Below, piece by piece: positions 1 to 9,312 of a DNA stretch of 64,000 bases. The stretch is taken from NCBI GenBank assembly GCA_029582165.1, contig CM055868.1:13250001-13314000 (forward strand). Reading direction: 5' to 3'. Source of the stretch: Portulaca oleracea. Lineage: Eukaryota; Streptophyta; Magnoliopsida; Caryophyllales; Portulacaceae. The translations under genes were made by a program, and so were the position numbers. Every line of letters begins with the position of its first letter. Position 1 is the stretch's first letter. The notes beneath the pieces are model-generated. The model did not search any database. It had not been told where the DNA came from and worked only from the letters and a program-made list of their open reading frames with translations.

Positions 1-475
1 TGATCTACATAGCATTCAAATTCTAGATAATGTGAATCGTGAGTTTTCATCATAATTTTAGATTTTTGTTTTAAAGATGTATTTCTTCCATCATATGTAG
101 AGAATGTGTATTCTTCGGCTGGAATTATAGGTAAAGATAAAATTTTACAATGACTTTGGGAAGCTCCAGTATCTATAAGGACTTTATATTTTATCCAAGA
201 TTGGCCATTGAAATATTCTAAATTTACTTTATAAGTGTTATTAGTATTTGGGAAGGTTAATTGTATATTTTTAGGTCTAAATTTAGCTTGTCCTATTAAT
301 AATTTTTGAGTCATAGGTATAGGGTTTGATATTCTAAAACCTCTTTCTGTATATGATAATCTTGGTGGTTGATAACTAGTTGAAGCATCTTCATCTACTA
401 ATTGAAAATCTGTTATTGTAGGGATGCTAGGCTCTTGTACCGATGATCCTATAACAGTACTAATACTTGAAAAGA
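1..475 (-). pseudogene. Endogenous pararetrovirus pol, aspartic protease part (runs off left edge)
   Basis: Read on the minus strand, an open frame runs from about 475 to the window edge. It contains the retropepsin active-site signature VLIDTGAS near 160-183, followed by SHC. This is the protease that opens the caulimovirid pol polyprotein; reverse transcriptase and RNase H would lie to the left, outside the window. The frame lies directly downstream of the movement-protein frame and overlaps its end in another frame, so it is either an overlapping viral ORF or the result of a frameshift. It belongs to the minus-strand viral block 1-3023. It is shown as a pseudogene because the neighbouring viral frames are broken and the locus is rearranged. 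Confidence 0.75.
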
Positions 476-1144
476 TTGGGTTTGATTAGTTTCTTTTATT
501 GGAAAATTAGTATTTGAAAAGACATATAATCCTCTGTAATAAAAGGATAATGCATCATTTCCAGGTTTTAATCCTATATCTTTTAGGAGTTTAAACTGAA
601 GATTTAATGTATCTTGCATATTCTTACTACGTATAGTTATAGAGTAATTTGGATAACAGTCAAATATTAACTTTGAGTAAATTAAATTTCCTTGTAGTGT
701 TCCTAAATGACTATTTCTAGAATCTTTAAATCTTTGGTCATGAAGTGATAGTATTATAGGTGAATCAATTCCTTCTTTAAAGCAAGATTTTACTGCAATT
801 TGAATTCCATATAAATGGACATATTTTATTTGATCTCTATGTTTAGAGGGTATTTCAGATAAAAATTTGTCTACGATTTCTTGATTTAATAACCTTAATC
901 TAATATTTCCATTAAGATCTTGAACAAACACGGGTTGTTCTGTGGTATATACTTTAAAATATCTTATTAGTTTTCTAGTAAAGAAATCATCTAATTTTCT
1001 CATAAAATTTCTAGGATCTTTTAAAGATAGATCTTTGATTATAATTTTTTCATAAAGTCGTTGATCAAAGGACATTATTCCCATATAATTTTCATTATTT
1101 TCTTGTTCTTCGGAAATTAAAATTTCTTCGTCTTTATTATTCAT
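449..1144 (-). CDS. Caulimovirid movement protein-like ORF (endogenous viral copy)
   Basis: A 231-codon frame. The central region reads like the 30K-type cell-to-cell movement protein of Caulimoviridae: a YVHLYGIQIAVKS stretch followed by FKEGIDSPIILSL, the conserved segment of that family. Such proteins form or modify plasmodesmatal tubules for virus movement. The ATG overlaps the 3' end of the upstream coat-protein frame by 8 nt, a compact viral arrangement, and a protease frame follows. The C terminus may be shifted, because the neighbouring frame continues the plausible protein into the protease. Coat, then movement, then protease is the order known from cavemo- and solendoviruses; the genus is not settled here. 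Expression as host DNA is unlikely. Confidence 0.7.
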   Translation of the reverse strand: MNNKDEEILISEEQENNENYMGIMSFDQRLYEKIIIKDLSLKDPRNFMRKLDDFFTRKLIRYFKVYTTEQPVFVQDLNGNIRLRLLNQEIVDKFLSEIPSKHRDQIKYVHLYGIQIAVKSCFKEGIDSPIILSLHDQRFKDSRNSHLGTLQGNLIYSKLIFDCYPNYSITIRSKNMQDTLNLQFKLLKDIGLKPGNDALSFYYRGLYVFSNTNFPIKETNQTQSFQVLVLL

Positions 1145-1853
1145 TTTCGGATTCTGTATACTCCTCTATTTCAGATTCTATTATTTCTTCTGAGCTTATA
1201 GATTCATAACAACTAGAAATTTCATCATATTCTGCAACATCTATGGGGTAAAGTTCATATTCAATTTCTTCAAATTCTTCTGTATATAGTTTTACTAAAT
1301 TAGCTCGTCTTTTAGTACAATCTATAGATTTATGTCCTATTTCTCCGCAATTCCAACACTGACAAGAGGTTGGTTTTTTATTTCTTTTATAATATCTATT
1401 TTTAGGATTTATTCTATCTTTTGTTATTTTCTCATATCTAAAATGTTTACTACTTTTTTGGGGTTTATTAATCGACTGTTCAGATTTAGTTCTTTCTGTT
1501 TTACTTCTTTTTGAATTAAAACCTTTTGATTTAGAAAATTTTCTTCTAGGGGTAGTAGTTTTTGAATTCTTTTTAATAGTTTTCTTTCTTTTATTTGAAG
1601 AATAAGGCTGGCAACCATATTGTCCAGGTTCTGTTATATCATCGCAACATAAAGTTACTTGTTTTATTTGTCTTCTTCTAGATTCTTGAAGGCATAACTG
1701 ATTTATTTCTTTTCTAATTATTGTTTGTATCGCTCTTGATTTATAATATCCTGGTAAAGACATTGCCTCTTCAAATTTTTCGGTAAAATAAACATTCCAT
1801 GGTGTAGGGAATTTATTTAATAATAATTGTATAAAGTAGTCTTGATTTTGCAT
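1137..1853 (-). pseudogene. Caulimovirid coat protein, C-terminal part with zinc knuckle
   Basis: A 238-codon frame, rich in Lys, Arg and Ser in its middle. It carries a CCHC zinc knuckle, CWNCGEIGHKSIDC, followed by an acidic Glu/Ser/Tyr-rich tail. Basic stretch, zinc knuckle and acidic tail are the hallmark of the C-terminal coat protein of plant pararetroviruses, which binds nucleic acid in the capsid. It overlaps by about 37 nt, in another frame, a second frame upstream that looks like the N-terminal capsid half. The likeliest reading is one capsid gene split by a frameshift near 1850-1900. A virus with two overlapping capsid ORFs is the alternative. Confidence 0.75.
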
Positions 1854-2587
1854 GGAATTATATAATTTGTAATAGTATTTATTAAATTCACAGAAAAAGT
1901 TCTTAAAATTGCAAAGATTGCAAATTCGTAGGTTAATAATTTTCCATAAAGCTTCTTTTTCATTTCAAGATTTCTCATGGTACTTACTACATGTTCATAT
2001 CCTTCAAATTGTCCTATTAAGTATTTTTCTAAGGTTTCCATTGCATCTTCTATATCAATTATTAGATGACTTTTAACATCTAACTCTATCATATATTTTA
2101 GATTAGATGAGGCTCCGTTCCACCAATCATGAACTATTCCTTGGAATGAGTTTATTATTACATTGAAAATTGCATCTATATCTCTTCCTTCATCAGCATA
2201 AGTAGGTGTAGTTATTAAAGAATGGATCATTGCAGTTTTCCATGTATCTAATGCATTTCTTATATCAGTAACACAATCTATATTTAAAAAGTATCCATAT
2301 GTTGGTATAGGTTCTTGTTTTAAAGAGTCTTGCGGGATGAAATCTTGATTAACTTTTGATGTATTTCTTTTTCTTCTAGGTATAAATGGAGGTTTTCTAT
2401 CTCTGGGACTGGAGTTTCTAAAGGAATATGAAGTTTCTCCTCTTTCATGTGTAAAATTACTATTATTTGATCCTACGCTACCAATTGGTCCTCCAGTACT
2501 CATATTCACTTGTTTAACTATTTCAGAAATCTGTAAATCTTCAAATTCTTGTAATAATTCTTCAATTGATTTATTATAATCTCCCAT
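1817..2587 (-). pseudogene. Caulimovirid coat protein, N-terminal part
   Basis: A 256-codon frame directly upstream of the zinc-knuckle frame on the minus strand. The first ~100 residues are polar and Ser/Arg-rich; later residues include a gag/capsid-like helical stretch (WKTAMIHSLITTP, then IIVNSFQGIVHDWWNG-like sequence), resembling caulimovirid capsid cores where such W-rich segments are conserved. The start ATG (2585-2587) overlaps the stop of the 110-aa ORF before it. The frame stops shortly after entering the next frame, which suggests a frameshift in the original capsid gene. Assignment rests on position and general character rather than on a single diagnostic motif. Confidence 0.6.
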
Positions 2588-2919
2588 TATTCGTCATTAG
2601 GTTCACTAGATTGTGGATCTTTATTGTATTCTTTATTTTCTAGTTGGTTCAATTTTTGTTGTTGTCTATCTTTAATTTCTTGTATAATTTTTTCTTGATA
2701 TCTTTTAGCATATATTTCATCATCACTTCCTGGAGTAATAGATTCAGGAACCTTTATTTCAATTGCTCTAAATTGTTTTCTTTGTTTTGGTTTTATTATA
2801 TTTTCCAAAGATGTAGTCATTAATTGCATTTGAATTATTAAACTTTTTAAACATTGACTTATTTCTTCTACTTCTTTTGCTAATTTCTTTAACTGATTTT
2901 CATTTTCAGGGAAACTCAT
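2587..2919 (-). CDS. Small viral ORF, 110 aa, coiled-coil-like
   Basis: Between a 32-aa ORF and the capsid frame on the viral (minus) strand. The N-terminal half has heptad-like Leu/Ile spacing (LKKLAKEVEEISQCLKSLII), suggesting a coiled coil, and the rest is charged with a Gln/Lys-rich tail. Small coiled-coil proteins upstream of capsid genes occur in several caulimovirid genera (virion-associated or aphid-transmission-type proteins), but no specific homology is recognised. Its first ten codons are repeated in opposite orientation at 3048-3070, next to the inversion junction. Confidence 0.5.
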   Translation of the reverse strand: MSFPENENQLKKLAKEVEEISQCLKSLIIQMQLMTTSLENIIKPKQRKQFRAIEIKVPESITPGSDDEIYAKRYQEKIIQEIKDRQQQKLNQLENKEYNKDPQSSEPNDE

Positions 2920-3068
2920 TATTTTTAGTCTTCGTCGTTAAACCAAAATTCAGTATCAAATTGATCAAAGTCATTATCATCATAAATAAATTCAAATGCA
3001 AAGAATTTATTTCGTGTAGTCATTAGTTAAAGAAATTAGCAAAAATAATGAGTTTCCCTGAAAATGAT
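2897..3068. repeat. Short inverted repeat at the viral head-to-head junction
   Basis: The start of the 110-aa ORF on the minus strand (2897-2928) recurs in opposite orientation at 3041-3068 (shared core AATAATGAGTTTCCCTG). Between the arms lies about 110 bp. On the plus side the similarity stops after about ten codons, where the sequence switches to an unrelated viral frame. This marks the inversion breakpoint in the integrated virus. Confidence 0.75.
2925..3023 (-). CDS. Very short ORF, 32 aa, end of an upstream viral frame
   Basis: ATG at 3021-3023 and stop at 2925-2927, six bases before the ATG of the 110-aa ORF. The product is acidic and aromatic (ends FWFNDED). It may be the tail of a longer viral ORF cut at the inversion junction near 3030. 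No function recognised. Confidence 0.35.
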   Translation of the reverse strand: MTTRNKFFAFEFIYDDNDFDQFDTEFWFNDED

Positions 3069-3079
3069 AATGACTTGAT

Positions 3080-4041
3080 ATGGCACAGGTAAGGACTGTT
3101 GTTGCAGAGATCTTCAAGGTATCCAAAGAACTTAGAGGAGAAGGAACCTCTTCTCAAACACAAAAGATCAAAGAAGAAGGATCATCATCATCAGTGCCAA
3201 ATATCAAGAAAGAACCCCAGAATGATATTAAACGAGATATTATCAAGGGAAAAGCATCAAACCCCTCTCTTGAAAAAGAGAAAGAGAGTTAATACGCCAA
3301 GCTAGAAATCTAGCTCAAAGACCTGTTATTCAAATCACAGGCGAAAGAATTATACAAAGAATATCCCCAATAGATATCAATGATCCATTTTATGTGGAAT
3401 ATAAAAAAGTCAATGAGATTGCCTACAACAAAATTTCATAATTCCCCAACCTATTCTATACCACAGGAGAATCCAATTTTCCTGCATTATCGCCACAAAA
3501 GTCACCCAAATCATATACCGCTTCTACAAATATGGATATCTCGATCTTGTATATCTAGACAAGGATTTAACCCAACTTTCTCAATTCCCTCCTATTATCA
3601 TAGAAAAAATAATGGATTTTAGATCCATGACCATGAGAGATATCTATGTCAAATTTTCAGTAATCCCACCAAAAAAAGATGAAACTACGAAAGAACTTTT
3701 TCCGATTATATCCATGATTGAAGTTGGAAATATAGCAGATGGATACCAGCTTGAAGGAACACTATCCAGACCTTATAAACCACTCAAGTTCAACTTATCA
3801 GGAATACAATATAGAAGGATCAGAGCTATCGCGATGTAAATCTTTATGCAAATATTTTGGAGACGGATACAAGACACTTTACTATACGAAGGAGAATGAT
3901 TTGATCATTATCACCAAAAAAGGAGTTAAGTCAAATCATTTTGATGACCCGATACTTAAGTTCTACCAAAATCTTGAACCCGGAAGATTCAATAGCAGCA
4001 GCATAGTACAGAGAAAATACGCAGATTATTTCAACAAATGA
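3080..4041 (+). pseudogene. Broken 3'-proximal pararetroviral ORF
   Basis: Several partly overlapping frames (from 3080, 3290, 3612 and 3739) read as one ancestral protein only if frames are changed repeatedly. The N-terminal part is Lys/Glu/Ser-rich and low in complexity. Later parts contain IQITGERIIQRISPID, a Tyr/Pro-rich stretch and a conserved-looking segment near 3612-3840. The gene ends about 120 bp before a pararetrovirus-type promoter, which is where caulimovirids carry their last ORF (transactivator/inclusion-body or P4-like). I do not see a diagnostic mini-transactivator motif, so the product is left unnamed. At least three frameshifts or stops make it a pseudogene. Confidence 0.55.
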
Positions 4042-4163
4042 AGAAGACAAAATTTCAATAATTTTTGAAGAGTCAAAATCAAGCTACAGGATACCCACAC
4101 CTGTAAGCACTATCTACACAAGTTCATATGAGTCATCAGAACAAGAAGATATTTAGCAGCATT

Positions 4164-4262
4164 TGACGTATGCAATGATGTAATATAAAGAATTACGTAA
4201 GTAATGATGTAATGCGTAGGATCTCCTATCTATAAATAAGGAAAGCCTCTTAGAGGAGAGGG
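4164..4262 (+). promoter_or_regulatory. Pararetroviral full-length transcript promoter
   Basis: as-1-like TGACG/TTACGTAA elements occur at 4164-4170 and 4193-4200, with two copies of AATGATGTAATG-like sequence, followed by the TATA box TATAAATA at 4231-4238. The arrangement matches the 35S-type promoter of caulimovirids, which is active in plant nuclei. The start of transcription would fall near 4262. Confidence 0.75.
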
Positions 4263-4357
4263 CAGAGTGTATCTGAGGGTGTTTAAGAGTACTTCTTTGA
4301 GTTCTATCTTTGAGTGTTGTAAAAATGTTCTAAGTTCTTCCCATTTGGGAAAGCAAC

Positions 4358-4363
4358 AATAAA
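4358..4363 (+). terminator. Poly(A) signal AATAAA in the viral leader
   Basis: AATAAA lies about 125 bp after the TATA box. In pararetroviruses the signal sits shortly after the transcription start, so that it is bypassed once and used at the second pass, giving a terminally redundant RNA. Position and strand fit that model. Confidence 0.6.
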
Positions 4364-4695
4364 ATAAGTCTGTTTTTATAAATTTCTGATATTTTTATAA
4401 CTTTCAAATTCTGAGAAAAAGAGAGATTGTGAGGTTAGAAAGCCGAAGTAAGACCAGTAAGTCCTGAAGAGAAGGCGTGGCGACAGGCTCAACAATTTCC
4501 AGACTCTCCATATTTCAGAAGAAGAAAGGTATAAATTTATCTTGAAATTTATAGATTTAGTTTATTTTATTCTGCAAGTACCAATATAAACTGCTGAAAG
4601 AAATCACGTTGAAATTGATAAGACTCTCTAATTTGCACTCTAAGAAATAGTTTTAAACCTTTTTCTACAAAAAGTTGCCAGACCCTTGAGATTGA

Positions 4696-4708
4696 TGGTA
4701 TCAGAGCC
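4696..4708 (+). other. tRNA-Met primer-binding site of the pararetrovirus
   Basis: TGGTATCAGAGCC is complementary to the 3' end of initiator tRNA-Met, the primer for minus-strand DNA synthesis in Caulimoviridae. It lies about 435 nt after the inferred transcription start, inside the leader, on the same strand as the promoter. This fixes the plus orientation of the right viral block. Confidence 0.85.
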
Positions 4709-4957
4709 AAGAGAACGTAGAAAAAATCATTAAAATGAATAAATAACATGATAAAAATATTTATAAACGAACTTTGAACATGAATTTAGAAGAATTTATA
4801 ATTGAAATTGGAATTGGCATATATGATGTAGAAGGATTAATAAGATTAATAAAATATTTAATCCAAAACAAACAACAATGTTTATTTTTCTCTACAAAAA
4901 TCTTATTCATAGCTGAAAAATTGTTTGAATTATATACGTCTTGTTCAAAGAATTAAT

Positions 4958-5299
4958 ATGCCATCAACAACTAATATAAATAAAGAAGGAGATATAATAT
5001 CAGGACAAACATTTAATTTATCGGAATTAAAGTGTTATACTATCCAAGAAGCATGGGAATATTTGAGATCTTTTAATCTTACTACAAGAAGCTATAGAAT
5101 GAATATGTTAAATTTAAAGAAATCCAGATATTTATATTTAGTAACTTTACCATCTAGTGTTCATATAACTACAATTAATTTACTTAAGGATCAAATTGCT
5201 TTACTAGAAAAAACATTTGAATATTCAATCTGGTTTGAACCCAATAAAAATTTAAGAGATTCACAAATAACATATTTATCAGACGAAGAATATCAATAA
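4958..5299 (+). CDS. First ORF after the viral leader, 113 aa
   Basis: An ATG at 4958 opens a 113-aa frame downstream of the primer-binding site. A shorter frame (ATG 4780, stop 4954-4956) precedes it. The product has a conserved-looking middle (CYTIQEAWEYLRSFNLT) and an acidic end (DEEYQ). Its place as the first ORF after the leader suggests a small viral accessory protein, but no family is recognised. Virus-like sequence ends soon after the stop codon, so the remainder of this copy is missing. Confidence 0.5.
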   Translation: MPSTTNINKEGDIISGQTFNLSELKCYTIQEAWEYLRSFNLTTRSYRMNMLNLKKSRYLYLVTLPSSVHITTINLLKDQIALLEKTFEYSIWFEPNKNLRDSQITYLSDEEYQ

Positions 5300-6199
5300 A
5301 ATAAGAAAGTAGCAATAAACTTCCTACCACAAATCATTCAACGAAAAATTTGACAAAAGTTGTTAGACATTTATGAAGAGTATTTATTACAGCTCATTAA
5401 TGCAAACAGTAAAAACACTATTTAAAACAGTAAAAACACTATTTAAAGCAGTAAAAACACTATTAAACATAATTAACTAATTAAAAACTGCTTGCCACGT
5501 TGTATATGCATCGCAAAAATACAAAAGTATCCTTAAAATATGGACATTCGGACACAATCGGGTTTGAAATTGCCAGCGCTACATGACCTAGGCTAGTTAA
5601 CAATAAGTACATACCAACTAGACCACAAACAAGCAATGCACTATTTCTCTCTTTATAACATACACCTTTACTGGGCATGGGGGGTGCTGTGGCCCACACA
5701 AACCCCCCCTTAGCTCCGCCCATGAGCACGTACGCGGTACGCTTATGGAATTGTGTACTTGGGAGACAAACTCATCATGGTACAAGAGCTTGTTTTGCTT
5801 GAGAAGAGTCTAGTAACATGCCCAGGTATACGTAGCTGACTAGCTGCTCTTTGCATAAGTAATGTTAGGAATTTGCATGTTAATGTCAAGTTTATTTGGA
5901 GGAATCCATCCACCAAAACGGTTGGGTCATGCTAAGACACTACATTAATAAAATCGACTGTCCTCTCGGGAGCACAATACTCTCGTGAGACCAGCTATCT
6001 GTTTTTTCATCTTTTAAATTATTTACATGTTCAGTTTGTTAGAGAAGTCCAATACACGTTTTTTTTATTTGCAACTATCCTATTCTTTTTCCTTTTTTTA
6101 ATTTGTTTTGTCCAGCCCAACTGAATTTGGTGAAGGTTGTCTGTGGACGTTTTTTGTTTTTGACCAGTCCAATTTAACTGGTATTGTTTTTATCTTTAA
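5300..6199. other. Intergenic; short tandem repeat
   Basis: AT-rich, non-coding. At 5404-5465 a ~21-bp unit (core CAGTAAAAACACTATTTAAA) occurs three times in tandem. A Gly/Pro-coding stretch around 5680-5725 (GGGGGG and CCCCCC runs) is in no credible gene. No promoter or RNA gene is seen. Confidence 0.6.
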
Positions 6200-6226
6200 C
6201 TAGTCTTAAACACGTGCGATGCACGG
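6200..6226 (-). mobile_element. Helitron 3' terminus (minus orientation)
   Basis: On the minus strand the sequence reads as a short hairpin (GTGCATCGCAC at 6213-6225), a nine-base spacer, then CTAG followed by T. This is the 3' end signature of plant Helitrons, which insert between A and T. The element would extend rightwards; its 5' TC end was not located, so only the terminus is annotated. 6227-6690 is non-coding and AT-rich. Confidence 0.55.
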
Positions 6227-6689
6227 ATTTATTAAAAGAATACATACTTGAGTAGTATATACCTAATATTTGAATGATAAATATGGCAAGAGTATAAATA
6301 TATGATCTAATATTGCTACAATTCAATGTTCGGAAAAGAAATAAATGATAAAGCAATGTGAAGATAGAGAGGTATATTTGTATAGTACATGACCGCTTTC
6401 ATCTGGAAAAAAAAAAAGAGTTATTGCAATGACCACACAATTATGAGATACATATGTCAAAACTATCTACCTCTAAACTTGAATACATGTCTAAATTAAT
6501 TAGAAACCATCTAACACATATCAAAGATTGAGTTCAGTGTACATATATAGAAGTGTAGTTATAAATTGATAAACAAAAGCAGTGCCCATGTTGCATCCCC
6601 TTATCTACTCCTTACCTGAAAAGTAAATATATGGATTTATTTTTATATTTAATATTAGTTTGAGTGATGATAGATGATCGATATTCAAC

Positions 6690-8472
6690 AAGAACAAGGG
6701 TCTTGAGCACCCAAAGGTTGGATATGAACATGAGCAAGGAGAACCACAACTCTAGGCCTAACATCCCACCATGATTATCCAAGGTAATCCACTAAATAAT
6801 CACTACAGGAATGACTTGAATCACCACCAAATTTGATTGGATAAAAGATAACAAGATTTTTGAGAGAACAAGGGAGAAACCCTAACAATGCTTAAGCATC
6901 ACATTAATATTCAGCAAAAACTGCTTAGGAAATAAGCTAAAGGGGGTATTTATACTAATGGGGGTTAAAACAGTAAAAGACAACATTTAACACAAAATTG
7001 CACGCAGGCAGCAGGTGGTCGCAGGTGCGACGGGGTCTGTCGCGGGCGCAACATGGCAAGCGACGCAGCAATGTCATCTGGGCAGCGGAGTGTCGCGGGT
7101 GCGACCAATATGTTGTGGACGCGACAACCATCTGGGGCAGTTTTTCCTGCCGACTTCAAACGCGCACAACTTCTTCATCCGTGCTCCTTGTTAAGCCCAT
7201 AAGATATCGATGGAAAGCTCTTGGTGTGTACTTTAAGCTCTCAAAATGTGAGACCCGTCAGAGTTGTATTGAAAGAGTTATGACTCAATGAGTGAAGGTA
7301 CGTCCATTCCAACAACCCACATTGACCCGTTTGCGCTTATTCTTGCCAAAGGACTTCGAACCATGTTAAAGGCCCAAAATAGGTCCCAATGAGGACCCGT
7401 AGCTCAACTCCCATGGTCCGGGATCCCATTTGAAGTTGATACCGCACCCGGTGATGACCCGAATACGACTCCACGGTCCCGAGTCCACCTTGAAATGGAC
7501 TCCACACCCGATTTCAGAGTTATTTCTCTCGAGTTCTCGGGAGGGGGTGTGGATAGACTTGAAGGCCATGAATTTTGGGGGTCGGGCGCAGCCCGATACG
7601 CTCCAGAGGGTAAGGCTACGAGTCGCCTGTTTTGAAAAAAGACTACTAAAATCGATGTTGAAATGAAAAGGAGCGGGGAAATGTTTAAAAGGGCTTCACA
7701 ATGTTATATTCATGTCATGCGAATTTGACCATTATTTACAAAATAATGTACAAGAATAATAGAATGGATTACAAGATTACATGATAACAAATGAACAATC
7801 TAAACTTGTGTGAATCACAAAGTATGCAAGGGATTTAGGTGGAACAGGAGAAAACCGAAGTCAACACGTTGAAATTCTCTCGATGTCGATACGACGATAA
7901 TACCGAGGCTTTTTGTGTGAGAATGATATGAGATAAGAGAGGGAATTCTTGGAGGATTTTTGGATGATCCAAATGGTGGAATGGAGAGGGGTATTTATAG
8001 GTGAGGAGAGGGGGTATTCGGATTGATGGATCAAGAAATGATCCACTTTTCATGCCCCTAAATCACCTTAAAAGTTGTTTGGCTTTTGACTCTACATGAG
8101 TCAATGGCGCTAATACGAGTATCGTGGGATATTGACTGGGCGAAAGCACGAACTGCTAACGTGGAAGCAACAAAGGCCAGGCAACTTTGGCATGTTTCAT
8201 CACGCGACTCGATGACATGGCAACACGCGTAGGCCAACTACGGTCTAGCAAAGGCTAGACGACTTTTGAAGCGTGTTCTGGGCCTCTGCGTTGCTTTAGG
8301 CCTAGTGGTGGACTCAGTGGCTTTTATTTGCATGCAGTGGCTTTTGCTTCATAAAATTCCAATGGATTTTGATCAATAAAAGCCAAGTGGCTTTTGATCG
8401 CTTCTAGTCTCTTTCTTACTTTCCTCGCTTTTGCTTTGGTGCGCTCTTCCCGGTACAAAATCCAGTGTCTAC
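6690..8472 (-). repeat. LTR-like non-coding fragments
   Basis: No gene is visible. Two minus-strand TATAAATACCCC motifs (near 6946-6957 and 7990-8001) resemble LTR promoters. 6990-7290 contains repeated GTCGC(G/A)GG-type words, and 7405-7525 holds an imperfect ~61-bp tandem duplication (around CCATGGTCCGGGATCC and CCACGGTCCCGAGTCC). The block ends in TGTCTACA at 8472, an ending typical of LTRs. No matching partner LTR or target-site duplication was found, so these are taken as decayed LTR pieces. Confidence 0.4.
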
Positions 8473-8489
8473 AGGTCCGCACCTATTTT

Positions 8490-8751
8490 CCATGGTGTCG
8501 TTGCCTGGAGTAGGCATCTCGACTTTAATAATTTCTTTAACCAGGTTTGGGATTTTAATGATGATATTATTTCCAACTTTCAACGTTTTAAAAGTTCCAG
8601 CCCTGAATTACATAAAAATGTTTCGGCAACATGTAGCTAAGAAGTTCTGTCTTAGGAGAAGGCTTGAAGGAACCCAAAAGGCCTTTTGCAAAAAAAAAAA
8701 AAAAAAAAAAAAAAAAACTTATTATTATCTCCTAAACCTTCAAATGAACAT
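8490..8751 (+). pseudogene. L1-type LINE ORF2 fragment (left part, split by Harbinger)
   Basis: In one frame the DNA encodes HLDFNNFF, WDFNDDIISNFQRF and ELHKNV, and in the next frame AKKFCLRRRLEGTQKAF. This is the helical linker between endonuclease and reverse transcriptase of plant L1 ORF2 (consensus of the type NVFGNI..KK..L..RLEGIQKAL). A 28-base A tract (8690-8717) interrupts it. The continuation (WAQRARVNSL) resumes at 19340, after the Harbinger element that starts at 8755. The fragment is frameshifted, and endonuclease sequence to the left is not recognisable. Confidence 0.6.
8690..8717 (+). repeat. A28 tract
   Basis: Twenty-eight uninterrupted A residues inside the LINE fragment. 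It may be an expanded Lys-coding run or the tail of a small retroposed insertion. Confidence 0.9.
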
Positions 8752-9312
8752 TAAGGTCATGTTTGGCAACCAGCTGTTAGTTGTTAACTGTTTGGATTAG
8801 CTGTTTGATTTACTGTTTGTAGGAAAGGTGTTTGGTAAAGTAGTTGTTTGTGAAAAGATATTTTTGTTAAATTCCATTTATGCCCTTAGCAATATAATAG
8901 TTTTCATTGTACATTTAAATCTTGTTGAGAGGAATTATAAGTTTGCAATTATGAAATAAAATTTTCTTTAGTTTACATTTGTGATATTTAATATTTTGTA
9001 TTAATTATATTGTTGGCGATATTTAATATCATGTAATAATATTTCCTTTTAATATTTATTTAAACTTATGATTTACAATTCTATTTTATAACTAAGGTTA
9101 TTAAAATGAGTAATTTGTTAACTCTATGAAAATTTTAAATGAAAAATATTTAATAAATATGATAACCATAACACGACACCTGTAATTCTTGTTCAAATGA
9201 AGAAGAAATAAATTTTTTAAAAAAATTAGAACATAAACATACAACATTTGTGAGGACTGAATTATGCCACAATATGTTAGCCAAACGTTATCAAACTTGA
9301 TAAGAACTTTAC

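Noticed and set aside
5481..5729. 82-aa frame on the minus strand
   Set aside because: Composed of G/C runs and hydrophobic residues without similarity; looks like repeat-derived non-coding DNA.
7366..7569. 67-aa frame with an internal repeat
   Set aside because: The repeat exists at DNA level as a 61-bp tandem; codons show no constraint.
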